Source: Homarus americanus (taxonomy: Eukaryota > Arthropoda > Malacostraca > Decapoda > Nephropidae). Taken from it: a stretch of 64,000 nt of DNA. Positions within the stretch are counted from its first letter, which is position 1. Each line of letters opens with the position of its first letter. This document shows positions 1 to 10,165 of this stretch, piece by piece. The notes under the pieces are model-generated. The model was given only the letters and a program-made list of their open reading frames with translations, made no database searches and was not told the DNA's origin. The position numbers were made by a program, and so were the translations under genes. Location of the stretch: contig NW_024748870.1 in assembly GCF_018991925.1 (NCBI RefSeq), positions 1,122,400 through 1,186,399 of the forward strand, read 5' to 3'.

Positions 1-2671
1 AACCTGTCTCTATACTCAAGGTTCCTAATGCCCAGGATTAGTCTTGTCATTCTCTTCTGAATTCTTTCCAAGGATTCTATATCCATTCTGTAATACGGTG
101 ACCAGAACTGAACTGCATAATCAAGGTGAGGTTTCACAAGCGCAAGATATAATAGCAAGATGACCTTGCTAGTCTTGTAACTAACACTCCTTTGTATGAA
201 CCCAAGTACTTTATTAGCCTTGTTAAGAGCAAAAACACATTGTTTACTTGGCTTGAGGTTCCTACTTATCATTTCTCAATGGCATCGTTGTTTATCTGGT
301 AACTGGTTTCCCTGTTTACTTCTCCTATACTGAGTACTTTACATTTGTCCACGTTGAATTTCATCTGCCATTTTTCAGTCCATTCGAAATTTTTTTTTAG
401 ATCTTCTTGTAGTTTTGCGGAGTCCTCGTCAGATTTAATTACACACCCTATTTTAGTGTCATCAGCAAATTTACTTAAGTTGCTGTCTATGCCGATACCT
501 ATGTCGTTTATGTATATAATAAATAATAATGGTCAGAGTACTGAGCCTTGCGGAACTCCACCAGTGACGTTGCTCCAATGGGATTTAGTGCCATTAATGC
601 TCACTCGCTGTTTCCTGTCCTGTAATCACACCCTAATCCGATAAAGGATATTACCTTTGATGTCATGTGCTTCTACCTTTCTAATTAGTCTTTCGTGGGG
701 ACTCTGTCGAAGGCTTTGCTGAAGTCGAGATATACCACATCATAATTGTGCCCCTCGTTCACCGTTTTGAAAACTGATGAAAAGAATGTTAATAGATTAG
801 TTAGACATGAACGCCCGCTTGTGGCCATGCTGGGAATCATTGATCAATTGGTTCTTCTCCAGGTGATTTCGAATAGAGTTTGAATTGATTGCTTCCAGTA
901 ATTTGCCTACTATTGATGTTAGACTGATTGGACGGTACTTAGAGGATATTGATCAACCCCTTCTTGAAAATCGGTATTACATTCGCTATCCTCCAGGATT
1001 CTGGTACTACACCTGTTTTTAAGGACATGCTAAACAACCTTGCTAAGGGCATACTAAGCTCTTCCTTACATCCCTTTAATACTCTGGCAAATATCTCATC
1101 GGGACCTGGTGACTTATTAGGCTTTAGTTTGTCTATTTGCTTACTAACATCGCTATTAGTCACTACTATCTCGTTTAATTTGCTTTCTTCACTATCTCTG
1201 AATAGGGTCGATTCCTCGGGTATCATGTTTAAATTTTCGGTGGTGAAAATATTTATTCAGATTATTGCTCATTTCTCCGTTGTTATCAGTTTGCTCGCCG
1301 GTATCTGACTGTATTAGTCTAATCTTTTCTCGTTTTTAAGTTTGACACATTTGGTAGAATCCTTTGGGGTTTGTCTTCACCTACCTTGCTATCCTTCCCT
1401 CATTATTCCTCTTAGATTTCCTTATCTCGGTCCTAACCCTACTCGCCAATACCTTATAATAATCCCGGAGGTAAATTTCGCCATGATTTATCATTCTACC
1501 TATAGTGTTCCTTTGGCCAAAAATGTTCTGTAAATAATTATTTATCCATTTAGGGTCATTGTTGTCTGATTTGAGTTTTTTGTATGGCATGTTCTGCCTT
1601 TGTGCATTAAGTAACTCATTATTTAAATTATCGTGGAACTCGGCAACCTCAGATCTAGTTATCAGGTCATCCTCAACCGCAACCGTCAGGTCTCCAGGGA
1701 AGGTCAGGTCGCCCTCTGTGGGTACATTTTGTGAGGTCGCCCTCTGTGGGTACATTTTGTGAGGTCACCTCATGTGAGGTCATGTAATTCACCCCCGAGC
1801 GTGATACCCCTTCTCTCAGCTGCCTCCTCTAACTATCAAAGATTGCCTTTCTGAAATCTCGGACTTTTGTGGAATTTTCCTTCGTCTGCCCTGAAAATCT
1901 AACTGGAATCTAATTTCTTTGTGATCCCTGTTTGCAAGCTCGTTCCCTACCTCGACATTGCTAATGAGGTTTTCTCTCTTCGACAGAACCAAGTCGAGTA
2001 TATTGTTACCCCGGGTGGGCTCGGTTATATGTTGACTTAGGAAACAGTCCTGGATCGTTTCGAAAAAATCCTCTGATTCTGAGTTACCTGTAAGGTCAGT
2101 TCAATCTATTTGGTCAAAGTCGCCTACTTTACAGGCTTTGTTGTGTATGGAAGCCCTGCTCATTTCATCCCATTAACTCTATCAAGATTGGGAGGTCTAT
2201 ATATTACTCCTGTGATTAATTTTTCCCGACCGTCGATTAATTTTATCCAAATTGTTTCTGTATTCCGCTCAGTTTTTATTTCCTTATTTATTCCACACTT
2301 CAGATTATCCCTGAAATAGATTTCTACTCTGTCTCCTTTTCTGGTCTGCCTATCGGTATGGAACAGTTTGTAACCCGCAATTTGGTATTCGACAGGTAAC
2401 TCAAGTGAGTCTAGGTTGATCCATGTTTCAGTGAATGCTATTATGTCGATTTTTTCGGTACATACCAAGGCCCTAATATCATCAATTTTGTTTTTCTACT
2501 GTTCGCGTAGTAGTCATTTAAGTTAGTCTTGTTCTGAGTCCTCCCTTTACCGCGTTTGGGTTTTAACTCCCTGTCTAATTTAGTTTTGTCATCATTCCTA
2601 ACACTATTTCCCTGTAATCTTTCACTTTGTTTACCCACTCCCAGTGCAGTCTCCTCCACCCCCGTGCCCAT
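1..2671 (-). pseudogene. CR1/L2-like non-LTR retrotransposon ORF2 (endonuclease-reverse transcriptase), degenerate, cut by window edge
   Basis: Reading leftward on the minus strand gives an APE-type endonuclease (FTETW near 2430, YRPPN near 2180), a linker at 1755-1381, and then reverse transcriptase. The RT pieces are KSPGPDEI (about 1110), YLDFSKAFDRV (about 740-705), GVPQGSVL followed by a stop (about 560), KFADDTKIG (about 475-445) and the typical C-terminal LDYAVQFWSPYY (about 130-90). The family ORF2 nicks DNA and primes reverse transcription of the element RNA. Several frameshifts and stops break the frame (for example between 2441 and 2468), so it is a pseudogene, although the FADD catalytic motif survives. 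The 3' end lies beyond position 1. Its own ORF1 sits upstream at 3475-2688. Assignment to the CR1/L2/Rex group rests on the ORF1 esterase plus these motifs; the exact clade is inference. Confidence 0.88.
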
Positions 2672-2687
2672 ATGTTCCCCTAGTAGT

Positions 2688-3475
2688 TTAAGGACTTCGA
2701 TATCTTTTGAACTGCCCCTCTAGAGACCCAGCCAGGGTTGCCACCCCATCCCGGGACAGGTATACCCCATCCCTAGCATAAAGGTCCCTTTTGCCGTCGA
2801 AGTTGTCCCAGTTGTCAATGAATGGGACTGATATTGACTTGCAATAACTGTCAAGACGGCCGTTGACACAAACTGTCCTTGACAACCATTCATTGTCAAC
2901 TCTCCTTCTAGTCAGGACACCACATATGATAGGGATCCCTCCCTTAGTCCTAATACGATCTATAGCTGTCTTGAACTTATCAAGAAGCTCCTCACTCCTA
3001 CACATGCCAATATCATTGCCTCCTGCACTGAGGCAGATAATGGGTTTGTTCCCATTGCCAGACAAGATATTGTCCATCCTGTCAACTATATCCCCGACCC
3101 CAGCCCCTGGCAAACACACCCTCATACTATTTTTATTTTTACCACAAAAGGCTCTTTTGTCCAAGTATCGTACCTGTGAGTCACCAACAATTATAGTTTT
3201 TGTACCTTCCTTGTCAGCCCTCTCCCTGACTGTACTAACATCCAATTCGCATATCAAGGGACTGAACGAGTTGGTACACCTAGCTGTTGTTGTCGTTGTT
3301 GTCGTATCCTTGGAGTGTTTTTTCACCACCAGTTTTCTTCAGACATGGGCTTTCCTTGTCTCGCCTCTTCCTTCATCCTCGCCATCTACTCCTTTAATTT
3401 CAAGATTTCTTCCTTGGCCCTCTCTAACTCGGCCCACAAGAGGGCACAACCCTGTTCACAAGTAGCACTAGCCAT
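2688..3475 (-). pseudogene. CR1-like ORF1: short coiled coil plus SGNH/esterase domain
   Basis: An ATG at 3475 (minus) opens a short heptad-like helix (LWAELERAKEEILKLKE), then a stop. After a frame change near 3330 a 213-residue frame follows. Its core is an SGNH-hydrolase/esterase domain: block I GDSQ near 3180, GGNDIG in the middle and DGVYLS near 2760. ORF1 esterases are known from CR1-type elements, where ORF1 is an RNA/particle protein. Here the block V histidine of DxxH is replaced by tyrosine (DGVY), so hydrolase activity is doubtful even without the upstream breaks. It lies directly upstream of ORF2 (2671 downward). The plus-strand element at 12288-15530 carries a homologous ORF1. 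Confidence 0.82.
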
Positions 3476-3539
3476 ATCTGATAATTATCCCCGGGAGCTA
3501 AGCCGCCGTGACCTTTCCTCTAATGAGGTCAGAACACAA

Positions 3540-3850
3540 AGCACGAGTGACGTCACGCAAACAGTGCCATACACACGAGTGACACACTCATGCGTGCCAT
3601 ACGCACGAGTGACGTCATGCAGTGCCATACACATGAATGATGTCACACAAACAGTGCCATATGCACGAGTGACATCACACAAACAGTGCCATACGCACGA
3701 GTGAAATCATACACACGCAGTGCTATATGCACGAGTGACATCACTCAAGAGCGTGCCATACGCACGAGTAATATCACACAAACACGTGTCATACGCGTGA
3801 GCGATGTCCCTCAAATACATGACGTGCCATACGCACGAGTGATGTCACAC
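3540..3850. repeat. Minisatellite of about 32-bp units with CRE-like TGACGTCA sites, abutting the 5' side of the CR1-like element
   Basis: About nine irregular units (28-38 bp apart, counted on tgccat) share GTGCCATACGCACGAGTGA and then a TCA-rich tail. Most units contain TGAYRTCA. Perfect TGACGTCA palindromes are at 3548-3555 and 3610-3617, with variants at 3638, 3670, 3736 and 3840. The array begins about 65 bp upstream of the ORF1 ATG (3475, minus), in the position of a retroelement 5' UTR. The second CR1-like element lacks it, so it may instead be an unrelated minisatellite. Confidence 0.85.
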
Positions 3851-4039
3851 TTAACACGACCACAGAGACCCCACAATCAATGTAGGGACTCATTACACAA
3901 CTGATGTCACAAACACTACTGGCCCTTACTTACTTACTTACACAACGTTACCTAGCTATCACAACTCTTTATTTCCTAACAGAAAGCGCACTTCACTCGT
4001 TCTTATTTCTTAGTCACACAGTAATGCAAAGATATTCAT

Positions 4040-4306
4040 AATGAGTTATGGAAATGAAGATAAAACAGGATTCGTGGGCCGTGGGTTCGAATCCTGGCGG
4101 GTTGAGGTGTTGATTGTATGTAGAAGTCCACGTGTTTATTGGGCTTATGAAATATATATGGATCCTCGTGTTTCGAAGCCGGATTTGGTAAAACGTTACT
4201 CTGACCACCTACGTAATACGGGTAGTCCCCATTAGAGGTTCACGGCGCCATAAGCTCGTTGAACAGGCTTTGTGTGAAATATAACAGAGTCTAGGACTGC
4301 TTTTAG
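4040..4306 (+). repeat. tRNA-derived SINE unit, 5'-incomplete
   Basis: It starts with a B-box-like GGGTTCGAATCC near 4084 and runs through a body (tail landmarks CATTAGAGGTTCACGGCGCC and CTAGGACTGCTTTTAG) that ends where the next full head begins at 4310. The same body occurs inverted at 35.87-36.11 kb. The A-box half is missing. Confidence 0.65.
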
Positions 4307-4468
4307 TATCCTGGTGGTCCAGCGGTTAGCGTTCCCCGGTCACAGTCATGGGCTCGTGGGCCGTGGGTTCGAATCCTGGCGGGTTGAGGTGTTGATTGTA
4401 TGTATGTATATATATATATATGCAAATAAATCACTGTAGGTGCGCGTGATCCAGGTATATGCTGATCA

Positions 4469-4517
<49 letters not shown>
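4307..4517 (+). repeat. tRNA-derived SINE head plus TA-rich spacer, first copy of a 211-bp tandem duplication
   Basis: The pol III A box TGGTCCAGCGG (4313-4323) and B box GGGTTCGAATCC (about 4366-4377) are both present. They are followed by a tail with ATGCAAATAAATCACTG and an (AT)n run (4471-4520). The head is tRNA-like, but the acceptor ends do not pair, so this is a SINE head and not a tRNA gene. The block recurs from 4518 with the same bases apart from the length of the AT run. Confidence 0.75.
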
Positions 4518-4522
<5 letters not shown>

Positions 4523-4706
4523 TGGTGGTCCAGCGGTTAGCGTTCCCCGGTCACAGTCATGGGCTCGTGGGCCGTGGGTTCGAATCCTGGCGGGTTGAGG
4601 TGTTGATTGTATGTATGTATATATATATATATGCAAATAAATCACTGTAGGTGCGCGTGATCCAGGTATATGCTGATCAGCATATATATATATATATATA
4701 TATATG
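4518..4706 (+). repeat. tRNA-derived SINE head, second tandem copy
   Basis: This repeats 4307 onward at a 211-bp offset: same A box, same B box, same GCAAATAAATCACTG tail and a terminal (AT)n at 4682-4706. Near-identity of the two copies points to a recent local duplication, probably slippage in the flanking AT runs. Confidence 0.75.
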
Positions 4707-5400
4707 GAGAAGAGATAAAAAGATAATAACAGGAATGCATGGAGACGATAGAAAGGGAGAAGAGAAGGAGGAGAAACATTATTATCCTGAAGAGGCGAGC
4801 GAGGAAAGGAAATGGGAGAGAGGTAGAGGTATGAATGGAGGGATGTGTTTTTTAAAGTTCCCAGAATACCATATTAAAATCACCTATTAAATAAGGAAGA
4901 AAAAGTGCTAAATATGATGAGTAGTGTAATGGAGAGAGAGATATATAAATAAAGATAGAGATAGTATGGATAAAAATGGAGAGAGAGAGAGAGAAGCGGT
5001 CAAACAAAAGACATAATACAGACAGATTCAAGGACACACAGAAAGACAGACAGATAGACAGACTTATGAAAGACAAAGATAACAGACACACACATACAGA
5101 CAGACAGACAGACATGACTACACAGGGTGAAACTAAACAGTGAAACAGACAGGAGGTTGACAAAAATAGACAGATTCATACATGCACAAATAGACAATAT
5201 GGCAACTAACATGACAGACAGACATACAGACAGCTGACTGACTGGTTCACATTAGACAAACAGGCAGACACACGCCGACAACGGATAAGACAGACAGATT
5301 TGACGACACAAAGAGTACAGATGGGCTCATAGTCAAACACCACGCAGACAGTTGGGTTGGCAATAGAAAGGACGGATAGACTTGAGACAGGTTAGAAGGC
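4707..5400. repeat. Purine-rich and degenerate CAGA simple repeats, no gene
   Basis: A GA-rich stretch (4707-5000) is followed by degenerate GACAGACAGA tetranucleotide DNA (about 5010-5300). Open frames here are simple-repeat artefacts. The reverse complement of this DNA lies at about 53.93-54.23 kb. Confidence 0.7.
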
Positions 5401-5815
5401 ATTAATAAACAAGAATAACACCAAATTGACCAAAGCTGCGTCAGTGAGGGTAGCTGGTCTTACACCCACCAGCGTAAATAATAAGACGCATTGAAAATTA
5501 ACACCCTCGCGCGGAAAGAACAACGATGGTCGATCAGTCATGTGAGATGGGCCTAAAACTGACTAACGTAGATGATGACTTTGATGACTTAACACAGGTG
5601 ATGACTTAAGGAGATGGTGACTAATATAACCAGAATCATGGTCACTTCTCTTCATAATATAATTTATCTCAGAATGATCATCGGGATTCATAATATTTTT
5701 TTTTTATGATTTTAACCTCTCCATACGGCGAATATTTCATTAACTAATTATTCTAACCTTTATTTTATTCCTTCCTATAGTATACTAGATACTTACAGTA
5801 CCTAATAACCACTGC
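5400..5815. repeat. Flank of the 21-bp satellite unit (locus A)
   Basis: Sequence such as ATGTGAGATGGGCCTAAAAC and GATGATGAC repeats matches the reverse complement of 53565-53840. This is therefore part of a dispersed composite repeat that accompanies the 21-bp array. No coding potential seen. Confidence 0.65.
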
Positions 5816-6236
5816 CATGACTATAACAACCAGGACCATAATTATAACAACCAAGACCATGATTATAACAACCACAACTATGATTATTACAACCACGACC
5901 ATGATTATAACAACCACGACCATGAATATAACAATCACGACTATGATTACAACAACCACTACCATAATTATAACACTCACGACCATGATTATAACAACCA
6001 CAACTTTGATTATAACTACCACGACTATGATTATAACAACCACGACCATGATTATAACAACCACGACCATGATTATAACAACACGACTATGATTATAACA
6101 ACTACTACCATGATTATAACACTCACGACTATGATTATAACAACCACAACTTTGATTATAACTACCACGACTATGATTATAACAACCACGACCATGATTA
6201 TAACAACCACGACCATGATTATAACAACCACGACCA
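5816..6236. repeat. 21-bp satellite array, locus A
   Basis: About 20 units of a 21-bp repeat that begins GATTATAACAACC and ends GACCAT, with substitutions and occasional shorter units. It is the same family as the arrays at 39865-44876, 53090-53535 and 54962-56230. The unit length is a multiple of three with a stop in only some frames, so it produces spurious threonine-rich and valine-rich frames. Confidence 0.92.
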
Positions 6237-6269
6237 TCTGGAAAACGATGTCGATGTACGCAGTCAGCT

Positions 6270-6735
6270 GAAGGCGGTTTTTTTTTTTTTTTAGGTTAAG
6301 GTGGGGAAAGGATGGAAGGCATGCTGGGGCTCAAGGCACAGCCAGACATGAGGGATGGAGAAGTCACAACATATAGTCGTGGGGGGAAAGGTTGGAAAAG
6401 AAGTTTAATGAGTTAAACAGAGGGGGACGACACCCCTTGTTTTACATATTACAGAGTTTGTTGGCTAACTAAGCTAACCTAGGATTTAGAATGAGGTTGC
6501 ACAATGGTTATTTTAGTAGACAATGACTAGATTGATTTTACAATTACAAGTTTATTAACATCTTATACTGTATTACGTTATGGACTCACTCGATTTTGAC
6601 TTGTTAAATGTGAATTTATATCATCTAAGTTTTAATCTAAGGTGGATCACTGTGGCGGACATAGATGGATCGCGGGTTGGGTTGTTGTAGTGTGGGCAGA
6701 CTCCGGGGCCACCAGGCGCGGGTTCGAAGGCGGTT
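6270..6735 (-). mobile_element. Retroposed poly(A)-tailed copy of about 446 bp with 10-bp target duplication
   Basis: GAAGGCGGTT occurs at 6270-6279 and again at 6726-6735. Between them is a 446-bp insert that starts with a T run (6278-6292), that is, an A tail on the minus strand. The uninterrupted locus exists in the inverted copy at 52.80-52.90 kb, where the two flanks are contiguous, so this is an insertion. These are the marks of LINE-mediated retroposition. I see no pol III boxes or coding frame inside, so the parent (a SINE, a LINE 3' end or an mRNA) is not identified. Confidence 0.7.
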
Positions 6736-6828
6736 GCGCGCTAGCCATTCACGAGCGTTCGAACTTTCACGCCTTGGTAAACTGTACCACCGGACTCGCC
6801 ACCGGGCAAGAAGGGCGCACGATCACTT
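6736..6828. repeat. Flank of 21-bp satellite composite repeat
   Basis: The stretch with CGAGCGTTCGAACTTTCACG and ACCACCGGACTCGCCACCGG recurs inverted at 52.78-52.87 kb. Its end also recurs right after the scaffold gap (44977-45022). Confidence 0.65.
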
Positions 6829-7130
6829 GTGTATTACTAAGTGATTGGGTCACCTCAATTATACAAGGAGGTTTAAGCGCCATTCTCTTTTCACACTTCA
6901 TGCAAGGCAGACGTAACTCTCAAACATGTAGCAGGAAACCGACAACCCAAGGATATTCTAGCTTCTCATTTCCTCCCAAGACTCTCTACAACTCAAAGCA
7001 ACCCCTAAAATAATAGCAAAGTACCTTTTTAAAGTTTAGGTGATCAGTTATTCTTGAGTTACCGTTATTTTTAAGCGTACGGGGCTAGCTTTGGTAATTA
7101 AATTTTATTATATTAGATTTAATATCTACA
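6829..7130 (+). repeat. Candidate 5' LTR of the BEL/Pao element
   Basis: It is inferred from position only. It starts TGTATTACT after the satellite flank and ends TCTACA immediately before a primer-binding-like site at 7131. No matching 3' LTR was seen, because the element is truncated near 11335. The left boundary is uncertain. Confidence 0.3.
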
Positions 7131-7148
7131 TGGTGCCCCGAGTGAGGA
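7131..7148 (+). promoter_or_regulatory. Primer-binding-like site of BEL/Pao element
   Basis: TGGTGCCCCGAGTGAGGA directly follows ...TCTACA. It resembles the TGGTGCCCCG leader seen after the 5' LTR in many BEL/Pao elements. Confidence 0.5.
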
Positions 7149-7266
7149 ACTGGTACTAGAGTATAGGTAACAGTTCAAGGTAACAATCGTGGGACACAGC
7201 CTGATTCCACATTGGGCTGAGATACCGAACTGCGAGATACGGTGCCTTAGAGCCCCTGAGGGGTAG

Positions 7267-7737
7267 GTAATTCAGTTAGACCAAGATGGCCGTCTTAATT
7301 CGGTACTAGAGTGGCTTCACAACTTCACAATTCTCTTCCTGGGAGTAAATGACATCTACGAGGGCGTAGTCCCCAGTGAAATCTCTGATGCAATATTCAA
7401 GGTAGTAGACAAAATAGAAGAGGCCTGCAATTTTAAGGTAGCCATCACCCTACTGGAACCGGGACTCCTGCCTCCTGCAACCAGAATATCATGGGAAACC
7501 TATAAATCAGTATCACAATCCGTGAATAGGAGAATTCAACGTAAATATAAAAGAACCAGAAATTACATTAATTTCAATGCAAAATCATTTCAGATAAACT
7601 TGAAAGCTGATGGTGTACACTGGAATGCCCTGGGTCGATATTTTGTTTTAAATAAATTTAAGAACTTGATTTACAAGAAGTCATACCATTTCATACGGCA
7701 GGCCATGGGCGAACCTTCTTCATCAGCTAACAAGTGA
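7267..7737 (+). CDS. SGNH-hydrolase-like open frame in BEL/Pao leader (N-terminally incomplete)
   Basis: An uninterrupted 156-codon frame runs from just after a stop (7264-7266) to TGA at 7735. No clear ATG opens it (GTG at 7522), so the 5' part is probably lost. It contains LFLGVNDI (about 7333-7356), resembling SGNH block III (GxND), and DGVHWNALGR (about 7609-7638), resembling block V (DxxH), with a helical stretch between. The block I GDS serine is not visible upstream. It sits between the primer-binding-like site (7131) and gag (8267). Either the BEL/Pao element captured an esterase-like domain in its leader, or this is a fragment of an unrelated retroelement ORF1. The fold is assigned from motifs only. 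Confidence 0.45.
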   Translation, partial: VIQLDQDGRLNSVLEWLHNFTILFLGVNDIYEGVVPSEISDAIFKVVDKIEEACNFKVAITLLEPGLLPPATRISWETYKSVSQSVNRRIQRKYKRTRNYINFNAKSFQINLKADGVHWNALGRYFVLNKFKNLIYKKSYHFIRQAMGEPSSSANK

Positions 7738-8266
7738 ATCTGTAAGTCGGAGGCAAGAGAATCTGAGGCAGAGGATAAATTAATCAAGTGTAATTATCAG
7801 TGCTCTGCTTATTTTGCTAGCATTATTACTTTAAATGCTGACCTTTTCATTTGTTACTTTCCTGTGTTTTGGCAAACCAGGAAGTTAAGGTCGAGAAACC
7901 TTCATCGAGGGGATAATTTTATTGTAATATTAATAACTTAATTTAACTTAATAGGGATAATTTTGAGATCTACCTAATGAAAATTTAAATGCTACTACCT
8001 CAAAAACGATGAGTAGGTTGAACTCCTGATGAATAATTGCCATTTTACTATTGATGTAAATGCCTGTTGATTCAATGAAGCACTAATTAATGATGCTAGA
8101 TTTATTAACTTCTAGTGTTTTTGCAAACCTAAGTAGTAAGGCCTACAAACCTAGATTTAGCATCGTTTATTTGGTGTCCCTAGTTAGAATAAAATGTTGA
8201 ATTGTATTTAAATATAATTTGATCTGGTTCTATTATATTTCTTATTTGCTTGTTTAAATTTAATCA

Positions 8267-9160
8267 AAATGTCTGAGGGACTTCTAAAGAGATTTGTGAA
8301 TGCAAAATTGGGATGGGTAACTAGGAGTGTAAATGAATGTAAGGATTTGTGCAAAGTGGTACAATCCTCAAGGGTGATTTAGCTGCTCAGATTGAAATCT
8401 TGAAGGGTCTTCGGACAAAATATGAGGACGCTTACACTAAGAATGAAAATTATTTGATATCTGAGGATTTAAGTGATGAGTACGACCTAGAGACAACCTC
8501 ACATGCTGGATCAGTGGAGTCTTACTTATCTATACTAAAGAAATGTGAGAGTAATTTGGCTAAGTGCCCGGAAAGTGCATCAGGAAGCAGTGTCGGAGCG
8601 CTACGCAGACTACAGTTACCTATCCTAACACTCCCTGAGTTTAGTGGAAAAGAAAATTGGAACTCCTTTTGGGATTAATTCAAGTATTTAGTACATGACA
8701 GTATTGAAGTGCCTAAAGTTAATAAGTTATAATTTTTGCTATGTCAATTAAAAGGAGCAGCGTATGATCTAGTATCAGAACTTACCACTGAAGAAGCGGA
8801 TTATGATGCAGCCGTTTCAGTCTTAAAGGCTAATTACGAGGACGTAGAGTTAAGTTTACAGACAGCCATATGCAAATTGCTGGATCTTCCTGGTCCCAAA
8901 CATAACTATGATGAATTACAAGCCCTTTGTATTACTTTGAGTTGTATTTTAAAATCATTGAACAATCTCAAGGACTTATCTACTGCTTTCTGGTTGATAA
9001 ATCACTTAGTACAGAAAAAACTCCCCAAAAGAACTTGCAATCATCATTCAGGAAAGAAAATATAGAAACGAAAGGGAAAGTAAATGAAAAGAAGGGGAAA
9101 GACAAACCTCAAAAAGCTGTAACAAAGGAACCAGGGGAGTGGTGTAGAAGGAAGAAATAG
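8267..9160 (+). pseudogene. BEL/Pao gag-like region (DUF1759 type), frameshifted
   Basis: An ATG at 8269 starts MSEGLLKRFVNAKLGWVTR, then the frame shifts near 8350 into a 109-residue frame. That frame ends with LPILTLPEFSGKENWNSFWD, the hallmark of Pao gag (DUF1759). After a stop near 8677 it continues at 8736 with a QLKGAAYDLVSEL segment and an alternating Leu pattern also typical of the family. A lysine-rich tail follows in another frame (8927-9160). This is the capsid-like part of a BEL/Pao polyprotein and is inactive here. Confidence 0.75.
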
Positions 9161-9412
9161 GTACCTACCTACCTCACTTATGTAGGAGATAAGTCAATGA
9201 CAAAGACATCAAATACAGCTACAGGTTACTCAGGGAAAGCAGGTTCTGAACAAATCAGAAAAAACTCTGTCTTAATACAAAATCCTGCATATTCTGTAGT
9301 GAATAGCACAGTACAATATATTGTAAAAACTACCCAAATTTGCTGTCGCGTCTTAACAAACTGAAAGAAAGGAGTTGTTGTCTAATATGTCTGAGCCCTA
9401 ACCATAAGGCAA

Positions 9413-9964
9413 GTGAGTGTTCATCCAAATTGTCATAGTGCAATGTGTCCTAGAGTAAGTATGGAAGAAGAGGGTAAAGCAAAACCAGTAAATGCAAGCA
9501 TGTCATTAACTAACCCTCCTAACTCAGTAACTGTGCCAGCAGCTGTACCCACAACAGAAATCAAAGTAATTAATGGTAAGAAATCCATAATGGTCAAGGC
9601 ATTGTTTGATACTGGAGCACAGAAGACTTTCATCACTGGAGATGTTGTTCGTGCACTGCAGTTGCCGATAATACATAAAGTAAATATGGCCATTATGGGA
9701 TTCCTAACCAGCAAAGTCTCGCAATCCTTTGATTTGGTAAAATCACTGGTCCAGTTAGGTAGGTATAAGAGTCGCGTGACAGCAGCTGTAATAGACCCCA
9801 TGGACACGAAGATAGTAAACAAAGTACTGAGACAAACAGTAGAATATCTTAAATCCCAGGGAGTGAAGTTAGCTGATGGAAAAATGGAATCAAATATGGT
9901 TGGTCTTATTAGGTTGATAATTGGTTCTGATTATTGCGGAAGGTTCCTTCGGAGGACTATTTAA
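9413..9964 (+). pseudogene. BEL/Pao aspartic protease region
   Basis: The 183-residue frame contains ALFDTGAQKTFIT (about residues 64-76), the DTG active site of a retroviral-type aspartic protease (DUF1758/peptidase A17 context). A GSDYCG segment follows near the C-terminus, where Pao proteases usually have a G-D-Y/L-W motif. It lies in the expected gag-PR-RT order. The frame ends at 9962 and the polyprotein continues out of frame, so the element is not functional as one ORF. Confidence 0.75.
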
Positions 9965-10165
9965 AAATATGAAGACCAAATGATTATAAGTCCAGGTGGT
10001 AACCTTATATTGGGTCCCTTGCCATACCAAGATCCCTCCCCACACACAGACAACTTAGTAGACTCGGTTTTTGTGACGCCGACTCATTCTCTTCTGATGT
10101 CCAGAATAGGGGCAGTAATAGAGCCTACTCAGATACAAGAGGCTATTTAAGAAGAGATTGAACCG

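Noticed and set aside
4310..4385. Functional tRNA gene
   Set aside because: A and B boxes are present but the acceptor stem ends do not pair and the block recurs with a SINE body.
6700..6740. B-box-like GGGTTCGAA as a SINE head
   Set aside because: The motif straddles the target duplication of a retrocopy and no A box lies at the right distance.
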